Notes: generated by a model not told the origin, from the sequence alone. A stretch of 64,000 nt of DNA from Argyresthia goedartella (GCA_949825045.1 OX463810.1:37334201-37398200); one strand, 5' to 3'; shown: positions 33,126 to 45,192, counted from the stretch's first letter. Numbers and translations: made by a program.

Positions 33126-36100
33126 GTAGCTATGTCGCAGTTGGTTGGTTAAATCAGACACTTAACTAACTCTCTAGACCGTTAATTATATACCGACGTT
33201 TAACCAAGTCACCTTGCATTTTGATTTAAATAAAGCATCATCGAAAACGTTTCACAATCTGCCTTACCGAAACCCGGCATGTTGGAAAACAACATCGTCA
33301 CGACAACAGCTGATTTGCACAGCTTATTTCAGGGCAAAACATTGTGGTAGCTTAGATGAAGGGTAAAGGGGGTGAGCGAAGCGAAGCCCCCTTTATCCTT
33401 CGTGGTAGGTTTAACATGTAAAAACAACAAAAAATACTTAAAACATAAACTTAAGTACACATAAAAAATAAAAATATATATATCGTTTCCTAGGAACGAT
33501 TAGACAACTCGTTAAACGTTTCGTTCACTCACTTGTCTGACTTGGTTAAACGTCGGTATTTAATTAACGGCCTAGAGACTTAGTTAAGTGCCTGATTTAA
33601 CCAACTAACTGCGACAGCTCCGTTGATCCTTCATACTCTTGTGTACAACAAGAGCTTCGTCGGTATTTAATTAACGGCCTAGAGACTTAGTTAAGTGTCT
33701 GATTTAACCAACTAACTGCGACAGCTCCGTTGATCCTTCATACTCTTGTGTACAACAAGAGCTTCGTCGGTATTTAATTAACGGCCTAGAGACTTAGTTA
33801 AGTGTCTGATTTAACCAACTAACTGCGACAGCTCCGTTGATCCTTCATACTCTTGTGTACAACAAGAGCTTCGTCGGTATTTAATTAACGGCCTAGAGAC
33901 TTAGTTTAAGTGTCTGATTTAACCAACTAACTACGACAGCTACGTTAATCCTTCATACTCTAGTGTACAACAAGAGCTTCGTCGGTATTTAATTAACAGC
34001 CTAGAGACTTAGTTAAGTGCCTGATTTAACCAACTAACTGCGACAGCTCCGTTGATCCTTCATACTCTTGTGTACAACAAGAGCTTCGTCGGTATTTAAT
34101 TAAGGGCCTAGAGACTTAGTTAAGTGTCTGATTTAACCAACTAACTACGACAGCTACGTTAATCCTTCATACTCTTGTGTACAACAAGAGCTTCGTCGGT
34201 ATTTAATTAACGGCCTAGAGACTTAGTTAAGTGTCTGATTTAACCAACTAACTGCGACAGCTCCGTTGATCCTTCATACTCTTGTGTACAACAAGAGCTT
34301 CGTCGGTATTTAATTAACGGCCTAGAGACTTAGTTAAGTGTCTGATTTAACCAACTAACTACGACAGCTACGTTAATCCTTCATACTCGTGTGTACAACA
34401 AGAGCTTCGTCGGTATTTAATTAACGGCCTAGAGACTTAGTTAAGTGTCCGATTTAACCAACTAACTGCGACAGCTCCTTTGATCCTTCATACTCTTGTG
34501 TACAACAAGAGCTTCGTCGGTATTTAATTAAGGGCCTAGAGACTTAGTCAAGTGTCTGATTTAACCAACTAACTACGACAGCTACGTTAATCCTTCATAC
34601 TCGTGTGTACAACAAGAGCTTCGTCGGTATTTAATTAACGGCCTAGAGACTTAGTTAAGTGCCTGATTTAACCAACTAACTGCGACAGCTCCGTTGATCC
34701 TTCATACTCTTGTGTACAACAAGAGCTTCGTCGGTATTTAATTAACGGCCTAGAGACTTAGTTAAGTGTCTGATTTAACCAACTAACTACGACAGCTACG
34801 TTAATTCTTCATACTCTTGTGTACAACAAGAGCTTCGTCGGTATTTAATTAACGGCCTAGAGACTTAGTTAAGTGTCTGATTTAACCAACTAACTACGAC
34901 AGCTACGTTAATCCTTCATACTCGTGTGTAAAACAAGAGCTTCGTCGGTATTTAATTAACGGCCTAGAGACTTAGTTAAGTGCCTGATTTAACCAACTAA
35001 CTGCGACAGCTCCGTTAATCCTTCATACTCTTGTGTACAACAAGAGCTTCGTCGGTATTTAATTAAGGGCCTAGAGACTTAGTTAAGTGTCTGATTTAAC
35101 CAACTAACTACGACAGCTACGTTAATCCTTCATACTCTTGTGTACAACAAGAGCTTCGTCGGTATTTAATTAAGGGCCTAGAGACTTAGTTAAGTGTCTG
35201 ATTTAACCAACTAACTACGACAGCTACGTCAATCCTTCATACTCTTGTGTACAACAAGAGCTTCGTCGGTATTTAATTAAGGGCCTAGAGACTTAGTTAA
35301 GTGTCTGATTTAACCAACTAACTACGACAGCTACGTTAATCCTTCATACTCTTGTGTACAACAAGAGCTTCGTCGGTATTTAATTAAGGGCCTAGAGACT
35401 TAGTTAAGTGTCTGATTTAACCAACTAACTACGACAGCTACGTTAATCCTTCATACTCTTGTGTACAACAAGAGCTTCGTCGGTATTTCATTAAGGGCCT
35501 AGAGACTTAGTTAAGTGTCTGATTTAACCAACTAACTACGACAGCTACGTTAATCCTTCATACTCTTGTGTACAACAAGAGCTTCGTCGGTATTTAATTA
35601 AGGGCCTAGAGACTTAGTTAAGTGTCTGATTTAACCAACTAACTACGACAGCTACGTTAATCCTTCATACTCTTGTGTACAACAAGAGCTTCGTCGGTAT
35701 TTAATTAAGGGCCTAGAGACTTAGTTAAGTGTCTGATTTAACCAACTAACTACGACAGCTACGTTAATCCTTCATACTCTTGTGTACAACAAGAGCTTCG
35801 TCGGTATTTAATTAAGGGCCTAGAGACTTAGTTAAGTGTCTGATTTAACCAACTAACTACGACAGCTACGTTAATTTTTCATACTCTTGTGTACAACAAG
35901 AGCTTCGTCGGTATTTAATTAAGGGCCTAGAGACTTAGTTAAGTGTCTGATTTAACCAACTAACTACGACAGCTACGTTAATCCTTCATACTCTTGTGTA
36001 CAACAAGAGCTTCGTCGGTATTAAATTAACGGCCTAGAGACTTAGTTAAGTGTCTGATTTAACCAACTAACTACGACAGCTACGTTAATCCTTCATACTC

Positions 36101-38044
36101 GTGTGTACAACAAGAGCTTCGTCGGTATTTAATTAACGGCCTAGAGACTTAGTTAAGTGCCTGATTTAACCAACTAACTGCGACAGCTCCGTTGATCCTT
36201 CATACTCTTGTGTACAACAAGAGCTTCGTCGGTATTTAATTAACGGCCTAGAGACTTAGTTAAGTGTCTGATTTAACCAACTAACTACGACAGCTACGTT
36301 AATCCTTCATACTCTTGTGTACAACAAGAGCTTCGTCGGTATTTAATTAAGGGCCTAGAGACTTAGTTAAGTGTCTGATTTAACCAACTAACTACGACAG
36401 CTACGTTAATCCTTCATACTCTTGTGTACAACAAGAGCTTCGTCGGTATTTAATTAAGGGCCTAGAGACTTAGTTAAGTGTCTGATTTAACCAACTAACT
36501 ACGACAGCTACGTCAATCCTTCATACTCTTGTGTACAACAAGAGCTTCGTCGGTATTTAATTAAGGGCCTAGAGACTTAGTTAAGTGTCTGATTTAACCA
36601 ACTAACTACGACAGCTACGTTAATCCTTCATACTCTTGTGTACAACAAGAGCTTCGTCGGTATTTAATTAAGGGCCTAGAGACTTAGTTAAGTGTCTGAT
36701 TTAACCAACTAACTACGACAGCTACGTTAATCCTTCATACTCTTGTGTACAACAAGAGCTTCGTCGGTATTTAATTAAGGGCCTAGAGACTTAGTTAAGT
36801 GTCTGATTTAACCAACTAACTACGACAGCTACTTTAATCCTTCATACTCTTGTGTACAACAAGAGCTTCGTCGGTATTAAATTAAGGGCCTAGAGACTTA
36901 GTTAAGTGTCTGATTTAACCAACTAACTACGACAGCTACGTTAATCCTTCATACTCTTGTGTACAACAAGAGCTTCGTCGGTATTTAATTAAGGGCCTAG
37001 AGACTTAGTTAAGTGTCTGATTTAACCAACTAACTACGACAGCTACGTTAATCCTTCATACTCTTGTGTACAACAAGAGCTTCGTCGGTATTTAATTAAG
37101 GGCCTAGAGACTTAGTTAATTGTCTGATTTAACCAACTAACTACGACAGCTACGTTAATCCTTCATACTCTAGTGTACAACAAGAGCTTCGTCGGTATTT
37201 AATTAAGGGCCTAGAGACTTAGTTAAGTGTCTGATTTAACCAACTAACTACGACAGCTACGTTAATCCTTCATACTCTTGTGTACAACAAGAGCTTCGTC
37301 GGTATTTAATTAAGGGCCTAGAGACTTACTTAAGTGTCTGATTTAACCAACTAACTACGACAGCTACGTTAATCCTTCATACTCTAGTGTACAACAAGAG
37401 CTTCGTCGGTATTTAATTAAGGGCCTAGAGACTAAGTTAAGTGTCTGATTTAACCAACTAACTACGACAGCTACGTTAATCCTTCATACTCTAGTGTACA
37501 ACAAGAGCTTCGTCGGTATTTAATTAACGGCCTAGAGACTTAGTTAAGTGCCTGATTTAACCAACTAACTGCGACAGCTCCGTTGATCCTTCATACTCTT
37601 GTGTACAACAAGAGCTTCGTCGGTATTTAATTAACGGCCTAGAGACTTAGTTAAGTGTCTGATTTAACCAACTAACTACGACAGCTACGTTAATCCTTCA
37701 TACTCTAGTGTACAACAAGAGCTTCGTCGGTATTTAATTAACGGCCTAGAGACTTAGTTAAGTGTCTGATTTAACCAACTAACTACGACAGCTACGTTAA
37801 TCCTTCATACTCTAGTGTACAACAAGAGCTTCGTCGGTATTTAATTAACGGCCTAGAGACTTAGTTAAGTGTCTGATTTAACCAACTAACTACGACAGCT
37901 ACGTTAATCCTTCATACTCTAGTGTACAACAAGAGCTTCGTCGGTATTTAATTAACGGCCTAGATACTTAGTTAAGTGTCTGATTTAACCAACTAACTAC
38001 GACAGCTACGTTAATCCTTCATACTCTTGTGTACAACAGAGCTT
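33126..38044. mobile_element. Foldback/TIR element whose right arm is amplified into a satellite
   Basis: The left arm 33126-33210 is the reverse complement of 33539-33625 (shared 'aaatcagacacttaac', 'ccgttaattatataccgacg'). From 33551 the right arm continues into 42 tandem copies of a 107-bp unit. Between the arms lies a core hairpin: stem 33358-33372 with 33387-33401 around the loop 'gtgagcgaagcgaa'. The same core, with a differing stem sequence, lies in the TIR element at 47243-47604. The simplest reading is a non-autonomous TIR transposon whose terminal repeat seeded a satellite array. No protein is encoded. Confidence 0.6.
33551..38044 (+). repeat. 107-bp satellite array, 42 copies
   Basis: The unit begins 'cgtcggtatttaattaacgg' and ends 'gtgtacaacaagagctt'. 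4494 bp divided by 107 gives 42.0 units; one unit near 33872 has a single-base insertion. Two main variants exist. A has 'gcgacagctccgttgatcc'; B has 'acgacagctacgttaatcc', often with 'taagggcc' for 'taacggcc'. The first three units are A, the next eight or nine mix A and B in near-alternation, then long runs of B follow, with A again near 36140 and 37510. Each unit has a small hairpin 'ctcttgt-gtaca-acaagag'. The last unit ends in 'gtgtacaacagagcttgaca'. Confidence 0.97.
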
Positions 38045-38640
38045 GACAGGGTATTGATTTGTTGGCTAAATGCGGTCGCAAATAAGTACCTTTGCCATTC
38101 CCTAAGGGAATATCACTATCAATACCTATATAGAATAGAAAAAACTAAACACCTTCTTAGATGGACCTACCTATGACAAAGTAATTCTGACTCAGATATT
38201 TACTAGACTACCTGAATGGAACCAGTAATTGTAAGGCTTATGTTGATTAAGTTTTAGAATATAAGTTAGTCTAATGTAAAACCTACTCCACTTTGTCTAG
38301 TCTAAAAGTGAAATACGACCATGTTAGATTAAAACATCAGTTTATTTAAACACAAAACTACGTACGTTACTATCCACCGTCATACAAACTATGTATGATC
38401 ACAAACAAGTTAATGTACAGTGCATTTCGTTTTAGTTGTATGGTCGGTCTTTGGAGCCGAAAACATATGAATTATAACTACTGTTCTTCTCTGCAAAGAA
38501 CTTAATTTTAAAAAGTGGTCAAGCGCGAGTCGGACTCGCCCATGAAGGGTTCCGTTGTGGCAAGTAATTATGTGACTGGATGTTTGTGTAGTAACTTTGT
38601 TTTTCAGAGTGTTTATATGAATGACTAAGTTATCTTTGCG
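38045..38640. other. Non-coding, nothing recognised
   Basis: AT-rich. A short CCGT-family tail fragment ('gagtcggactcgcccatgaa') lies near 38528. Confidence 0.45.
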
Positions 38641-38647
38641 GTTTTTA

Positions 38648-39056
38648 AGGTTCCGTACCCGAAGGGTTCCAAACGGGACCCTATTACTAAGACTTCGCTG
38701 TCCGTCCGTCCGTCCGTCCGTCCGTCTGTCACCAGGCTGTATCTCAAGAACCTAGCTAGCTAGAGTTGAAATTTTCACAGATTATGTATTTCTGTTGCCG
38801 CTATAACAACAAATACTAAAAAACAGGATGAAAGAAATATTTAAGGGGGCTCCCATACAACAATTCTTTCAATACCACATACAAACTTATGGATGCACCT
38901 GGTTACGTACATGGAGTGTCAAAGTAACCGCACCAATAACTTTGTAAACAATATTTTGCTGTGTAAAATCCAAACTATTCACTCCACACCATCGCTTCCA
39001 TTGAACGGTGGTACGGAACCCTTCGTGCGCGATTTAGACTCGCACTTGACCGGTTT
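38648..39056 (+). repeat. CCGT dispersed repeat with internal insertion, copy 1 of a near-identical pair
   Basis: It carries '(ccgt)6', 'gttgccgctataacaacaaa' and the 3' end 'gcgcgatttagactcgcact'. Between the body and the tail lies an extra segment of about 120 bp starting near 'tcaataccacatacaaactt'. The copy at 51934-52350 has the same insertion and is almost identical. Confidence 0.8.
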
Positions 39057-39739
39057 TTTAATAAATGTTTTATATCTTAAAAACTGCTTATTTCATTTTG
39101 TTCAAACCAAATTTCCTTGATAGTGTGTATTGAGATACACAGCAGACATTTTAGTAGATTTTTCACTCTCTTACTTTAGAAGTTAGAGGGGACACACATT
39201 TTTCGACTTTGGAAGGGTCTATCTCTTTAACGATTTAGTTTGAGGAAAAATGGTTTCAGAAACCTCAACGTCATTTTAAAGACCTATCTATAGACACCCC
39301 ACATATATAGGTTTGAAGAAAACAATATTTTTTGGTTTCAGTTCCATGTATGGGAAGCCTCTTTAATTATTTTAATTTTTCAATTTTTGTATAACATCGT
39401 AAAGTGGTTCACAGAATACATCTACATACCAAGTTCCTGTCCTGATGAGCGAGCACCCGCGTCCGCGCACCTTAAATATATCAAACTCACGTAGGTAAAT
39501 CTCCTAAGTCCGAAGTCTAAAGATACGATAATCTTAATTATTATTTGTAGTTTATCTATCGTAATGTATATTTTATTGTTATATATTTTTTTCTTGGTAT
39601 GTACTATAGTCATGTTATTATTTTATTTTGAGTAGCTTAACCTCATTACACTTTGAGTTAGGTAGTCAGTTTAAATTCTTTATTTTTTATTTACATTATA
39701 TAAGTAGTTTTATTAACACCCACCCTTACTTATTTACTC
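39057..39739. other. Non-coding, nothing recognised
   Basis: AT-rich, including unassigned repeat-like sequence near 39160-39400; no gene is supported. Confidence 0.4.
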
Positions 39740-40012
39740 ACTCAATCATCAGGTACCGACAGAATATCGTTGTTGCAGGATCTCATGTAGATCCTGCAAC
39801 ACATGCTGAGTCGGAGCCGCCTCGCTGCCGCTGTTGCAATGCACACTACATGGCAGTCATTCGTTCTGCCCATTCCTATTTTGTTACTGCTATTTTTTTC
39901 TTCGTGTGTATATTTTATGTTTTGCTTGCTTCTTATTACTTATCATGTTTTTGCTGTGTTTTGTGTATTGTGACAGATGAATAAATGTGCATTTTATTCT
40001 ATTCTATTCCAT
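39740..40012 (+). mobile_element. Retroposon 3' end with TTCTA tail
   Basis: 'gctgagtcggagccgc' and 'gtgtattgtgacagatgaat' followed by 'attctattctattccattct' match the order in 53605-53850 ('gctgagccggaaccgt', 'gtgtattatgacgattgaat'). It is a shared 3' region of a LINE or SINE family with a polyadenylation-like AATAAA and a short-unit tail. A 118-codon frame across it is fortuitous. Confidence 0.55.
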
Positions 40013-40064
40013 TCTAAGTTTCAACAGTTTAGTCCTAATAGTTTATGCATAAAGTTTCCATGGC

Positions 40065-40150
40065 ATACGGACAGACGGACGGACGGACCGAACAGACAGA
40101 CTTGACGAAACTATCAGAGTTCCTTGTTTCTCCACGGAACCCTAAAAAGT
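40065..40150 (-). repeat. CCGT-family end fragment
   Basis: 'gacagacggacggacggacc' and 'ttccttgtttctccacggaa' are the inverted beginning of the dispersed repeat family. Confidence 0.5.
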
Positions 40151-41040
40151 TAAGTCAAAGTTAAATCCTTATCCAAAATAAACTTTACCTTATTGCTTTA
40201 TGATCCTTTTCTGATTGTTGACGTGGTTTTCTTAGGCTTTTATGGCGTAAATACGTACTGAAAAATCAAAAAGAGAAATGTGTTCCTTCTTACGAATATA
40301 TCCGAATCCACCCGGCATAAGACGGTAGATAAATTTTATTTTTAGGGCATAATAGGCTAAATCTACGTCAATACTCAGAAAATTATGATGCAATGAGGTA
40401 ACGCTTATTTTGGATTAATTTTCATCTTTATCTTACCTTTTAAAACTTGCTGGCAAAAGTTTGTGCACAGAAGCACAGTAGTAACATAGACTTATAATAA
40501 TACTAATAATAATTTCGTATGTTTTCGACAATAATCCAAAAATGCACTAAAGACCGACCATATATCAAAGGAAATGCACTGTACTGTACAAGTGTACAGG
40601 TACATAGAGAGTCAAACGTTTACGCAGAATGGTATAATCATCAGAGCCACAATAGTCAATAATGATGTTTAAGATGTATCCGTCACTTGTTTTATTCAGA
40701 TGTTGCTGTTCTGTTAATAGTGAGGATTTTATTTCCTCATGCAGGTAGATAAATTGCCATCATCATGAAGACTATTAAGAGACGTTCCAAAGGTAAAGGT
40801 ACCTTAAGGCGATTTCTAGTTTCGGAGATAATCGCTGTTTATGTTTTTAAATGGCGCGAAAGGGTTTTTTTTTCGCATCCTCAGACTAAATATACACGTA
40901 TGCTTTTTCGCTTGACACTTCTCGGTTTTAGTAGCTAAAAACCGTTTTTAACATAAACTTAAACTCCGACATTACTCCAATACACGAACAACACAAATGG
41001 TAACATTTGAACTATGCTTTATGAGATGATATTTTTTGGG
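40151..41040. other. Non-coding, nothing recognised
   Basis: AT-rich; no supported coding, RNA or repeat structure. Confidence 0.4.
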
Positions 41041-41634
41041 TTTTGACAGGAGTAAGTAAGTAAGGCAAAGAGTTTCATTCATATATCGGTTTTGACAGGA
41101 GTAAGTAAGTAAGGCAAAGAGTTTCATTCAGCTATCGGTTTTGACAGGAGTAAGTAAGTAAGGCAAAGAGTTTCATTCATCTATCGGTTTTGACAGGAGT
41201 AAGTAAGTAAGGCAAAGAGTTTCATTCATCTATCGGTTTTGACAGGAGTAAGTAAGTAAGGCAAAGAGTTTCATACATCTATCGGTTTTGACAGGAGTAA
41301 GTAAGTAAGGCAAAGAGTTTCATTCATCTATCGGTTTTGACAGGAGTAAGTAAGTAAGGCAAAGAGTTTCATTCATCTATCGGTTTTGACAGGAGTAAGT
41401 AAGTAAGGCAAAGAGTTTCATTCATCTATCGGTTTTGACAGGAGTAAGTAAGTAAGGCAAAGAGTTTCATTCATCTATCGGTTTTGACAGGAGTAAGTAA
41501 GTAAGGCAAAGAGTTTCATTCATCTATCGGTTTTGACAGGAGTAAGTAAGTAAGGCAAAGAGTTTCATTCATCTATCGGTTTTGACAGGAGTAAGTAAGT
41601 AAGGCAAAGAGTTTCATTCATCTATCGGTTTTGA
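41041..41634 (+). repeat. 49-bp minisatellite, 12 copies, each with GTAAGT
   Basis: Period 49 bp, units starting at 41041 and every 49 bases to 41580, then a 6-bp partial. The unit is 'ttttgacaggagtaagtaag' + 'taaggcaaagagtttcattc' + 'atctatcgg'. Units differ only at one or two bases (atatat, agctat, atctat; one 'catac'). Each has an acceptor-like 'ttttgacag' and a tandem donor-like 'gtaagtaagtaag'. Confidence 0.97.
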
Positions 41635-41886
41635 AATGTGATGAAGATTTTTCAACTGAGGAAGAGAAGCTGGATGTAATCATTGACAGCTTTATAATCA
41701 GTGCGTCTGATTCAGACAGAAAAGGTGATTGTGCGAGTGACACATATAAGTAATTCATAGGTCTACTATTCAAAATGTGACTTCGGTACATTACTTTTTT
41801 TCTACTAGATAGTAAGCAGTATAGTGATGAATATGCAGCAATGTATTTTTGCAGACTGAATAAATTTATTTCTATTCTATTCTATT
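41635..41886 (+). other. Possible terminal exon and 3' UTR-like end
   Basis: The frame continues out of the last minisatellite unit and reads 'CDEDFSTEEEKLDVIIDSF' then 'ISASDSDRKGDCASDTYK' before a stop at about 41751. It is acidic and low in repeats, unlike chance AT-rich translation. It is followed by 'gactgaataaatttatttct' and a TTCTA tail. It may be the last exon of an unrecognised gene or a retroposed copy. No homologue is known to me. Confidence 0.25.
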
Positions 41887-42289
41887 GAATGTATATATTT
41901 TTCCGATCTGTGCCGATAAAAGCCGAGAAGGGTCGAGCGTTAAAGAAATAGTAATCGTATTGTACGGTACATAAGTAGATTATAGTACACCTACCTAACG
42001 TACCTATACCTAGTTGTAGACTTGTAGGATGCATAGATCCAAGTAGAACCTTATTAATTACTGATACAGTAACTTTGTTTACGATGACGGACCATTTATA
42101 CAAATATAATATTGTATATTTCTCAAGTACGTAGCTACATACCGAGATGAATAAACAATGAAACAGAGAATTAACCATGTCAGGTTTCAGACGAAACATC
42201 TCCTTTAGGCTTTTGTAAGGACAGAAAATTATATTGTGGGGGAATAAAGCATAATTTTCCAATTGTTCTTTTCCGGCCAGCACGACAAA

Positions 42290-45050
42290 TCAAAACTTCT
42301 TGGTCTTCTTGTTCTTCTTATAGCTGGAAGAAGAAGTGTGCTCTTGGCGATCAACAATTTGCTGTAACTCATACTTCTGCACCACTTGGAATATGTCACT
42401 TTTTGCTTTATTCAAGAAATACGGGTTGAGATTATTCAAAGTAGATTCAATCGAGTGTAGAAACATTTTGATACCTTCCTTGAATTCAGTATTAGCAGGG
42501 TATTCATCATCATCCATATAACTGTGTCGTTTTATTGATTTTCTTCTAGCTGGAAGCTCAGAGTTGCTATTTTCATTGACATAAACGTGAGTGACGTCTG
42601 CAGACCTGAGTTCGTCTCCGAACTCTTCAGGTAAATTCATGTACGGTTCCGTGAATTCAGTATTAGCAGGGTATTCATCATCATCCATATAACTGTGTCG
42701 TTTTATTGATTTTCTTCTAGAGCCACTTAGAGGTTCAACACTAGTATTATCATCAATACCTTTGAAGATATTTTCTTTTTTGATCAAACCATCTTCCTCC
42801 GCTGCCGCATCTTGCAGGCTTTCCAGCTCAGAGTTGCTATTTTCATTGACATAAACGTGAGTGACGTCTGCAGACCTGAGTTCGTCTCCGAACTCTTCAG
42901 GTAAATTCATGTACGGCAGTAAAAATGACATTTCGTCTTCGTATTTGTACTTGTTTCGGTAAGGAGTGTTTCTCGAAGTCTTTGTGATGCCTAGTTTGAT
43001 TTTTAGGTGTCGTCGGAGAGCATCCCTCATGTGGACCCATTTTCTCCTACACACAGCATCTATAAAAGAAGATACCGAAATATTTTAGATATAACATCTT
43101 ATAGCCCTGTACACACTCGCGCGAGACAACCCGAGACTGATGCGTTTTCAGACTACCAATATGAGATATACACTAAGGCCGTTGTAACAGGTCCCATTTG
43201 ACACTTCATCAAAATTCAACAACTTAACCTTGTAACGGAGTGCACGCGATATTATTTATTTTTTCAAAGGAGTAATTGCTTAACTTTTTTCAGCAAATCA
43301 TTAAATATGTATTAATCTAATAATGTCAAAAGCAGACAATTTTACGATTTACTTTGACTAATAAACCATTCTAAACATAACAATCAATGATTGTTCAAAA
43401 AACTGAACAACGTTTCAAGGCGACGTGAAGCACCTTTTTCTTTTTAAACACTAGGGATGTTTCTCAAAAATCAACCGATCGATCAATCAAAAAGAATTGA
43501 AATCAATAGTAACTGCTGAAAAATTCACAGATGTTTGTAGTGCATATGGATTCATTCAAATAAATCGAGGTTTTTAAGCTGGACACCTTGTAATGTAATG
43601 AAGCCATGACTGAGAGATGTCAAATTGAACCTGGCCCTACAATAGGTACAGTCGTCGTGCCGCCGTGCCTCATAACTTCACCTAGTTTTTCATATGTTTT
43701 CTATCTCTCTCTAATGTTGTGTTGTGGAGTATTTTAGGTCATACACAATGCTCAACTGTCTGAAGTTAAATTATATAATTTGTTTTTTTCTCAAAATTTT
43801 ATAATTTGGCTTTAATTTTGGAAAGCTTGCAATCTTATATGTTACAGTCGCGACTCTTGCGAATGTTTAGAAATAGTAAAAAACTGTTTGGCGCGCGAAC
43901 GACCGATGCGGTACCCTAAGCAGTTTTTCTTTAAATTTTTCTTTAACTACATTTGATCATAATAATACACTATAAATATCGGACTTACCGGCTGTTGAGG
44001 TGTACAACCAAAGTTTTTTTACGTTTCGCAAAAAATGCCGGCACCACTCACAGGCAAATATCATGTGTCATCAAGTGAAGCACTGAATCAGCACTTGAAA
44101 GGGAAATTTCCTTTTTCAACTCAAACCATGATCAGTTTACTCATTAGTTTCATGTCATTTCATTTCATGTTGTTTTTTTTATCCGTGTTTTTGACTTGTG
44201 GAAGTTTTTGCAATAAAGATTTCAGTTTTGAGTTTGAGTTTTGAAGTGAAGTTAGCTACGTTTCGGAATCAAAAATGTTGCCATGAATATATATAGGATG
44301 TTATTTGTTAGCTTCGGGCATGGATAGTTACATACATTTTCGGTAAATTACTATTTTCTACTTTAAATGAGGTTAGGGTTCACAGGAGAAGTTATGAAGC
44401 ACGACGTAAAGTTACGCCCGACTCAGGGGTAGCTATTTACACAACACTAAAGCAAAAAATATACAAACATTATTATTTTTTCTGTGATAAATACATAAAA
44501 ATCATTAAATTGTTGCCTTTCTTCTATCGCTTGCTAACGCGCTCGCAATATCCCGCGCGTATTATTTGAGGTCAAATTGAACGCGGCAATTTGAGAATAA
44601 AAAATATGCGAGGGAAAAATAAAACTAATGTTTAGTTTACAAGCGATACTGTAGTCTGCATAAACGTTCTGTCTCTTGTTGTCTCGCACCAGAGTGTACA
44701 GCGGCCATTACAACATGATGTAGTAGTAGGTATATAAATATTATCGCGTTGCTCGCGAATTGCTTGCAGTCGACACGCGACAGCGACACGACACGACGAA
44801 GATACATTTCCGTCGCGAGCAATATTTCTTAGCACGTTTGGGACTGAATCGAATTCTATTGATTTTATTAGAAGCGAAAAAAAAGTAAAATAATCTCTTA
44901 CATACCCGGTAAATTGAGCCGTTCCGCGATATTCGACCACGCCTGTCTCCGAACCAAGCTCGAATCAGATTTCCCGCCACTGACGTTTTCGTATAAGACT
45001 GGATATTCCTCCACGAGTCTTATCAATGTTATGGCCACATCGAAACTCAT
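42290..45050 (-). CDS. MADF-BESS domain protein (Adf-1-like), 304 aa, two exons
   Basis: Probable sequence-specific DNA-binding regulator of the nucleus. Exon 1 is 45050-44906 (ATG in 'MSFDVAITLIRLVEEYPVLY'), donor GTATGT; exon 2 is 43059-42290, acceptor 'ttttatag'. The intron is 1846 nt and the split codon (phase 1) gives D49. MADF domain at about residues 7-85: 'LIRLVEEYPVLYE', 'AWSNIAERLNL', then 'CRRKWVHMRDALRRHLK' in exon 2. A BESS motif at about 245-279 ('MFLHSIESTLNNLNPYFLNK') serves protein contacts in this family. Residues 97-127 recur at 187-217 and 163-184 at 220-241, with identical DNA, so the linker is duplicated, the second copy lacking 35 residues. The C-terminus is lysine-rich. 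The intron holds a retroposon end at 44030-44242. The gene lies 511 bp from its paralogue upstream, same strand. The splice model is inferred from consensus sites and the matching structure of the paralogue. Confidence 0.85.
42484..42915 (-). repeat. In-frame internal duplication within the MADF-BESS linker
   Basis: Plus-strand segments 42484-42551 and 42655-42722 are the same ('gaattcagtattagcagggt' ... 'gattttcttcta'), and 42556-42646 and 42827-42917 are the same ('agctcagagttgctattttc' ... 'aaattcatgtacgg'). The older arrangement has 35 extra codons between the two blocks; the newer copy joins them by 'PA'. No substitution separates the copies by eye. Confidence 0.85.
43060..44029. other. 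MADF-BESS intron, nothing recognised
   Basis: This part of the 1846-nt intron is AT-rich; no gene, RNA or clear repeat is supported. Confidence 0.5.
44030..44242 (+). mobile_element. Retroposon 3' end with TTTGAG tail, inside the MADF-BESS intron
   Basis: 'tttgcaataaagatttcagt' followed by 'tttgagtttgagtttt' is a polyadenylation-like end plus the same tail unit as the LINE at 2386-3232 (there in reverse). Inserted antisense to the host gene. Confidence 0.5.
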
Positions 45051-45192
45051 GTTAGTGATTTGAGTGTGCGAGTATGATATCGTGGGGCCGACAATACGAC
45101 ATGCAGAATGAACGACTCCGCTGGATATCGTATCGTGGCCGACTACGACCGAATATGCCCCCCCCCCCCCGCCCCGCCCCGCGCGACTTGTA

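Noticed and set aside
33551..38044. CRISPR-like array
   Set aside because: The repeats are contiguous 107-bp units without unique spacers, in a eukaryotic context; it is a satellite.
39628..39984. 118-codon plus-strand frame
   Set aside because: The sequence is a retroposon 3' region shared with 53605-53850, where the frame is not kept.
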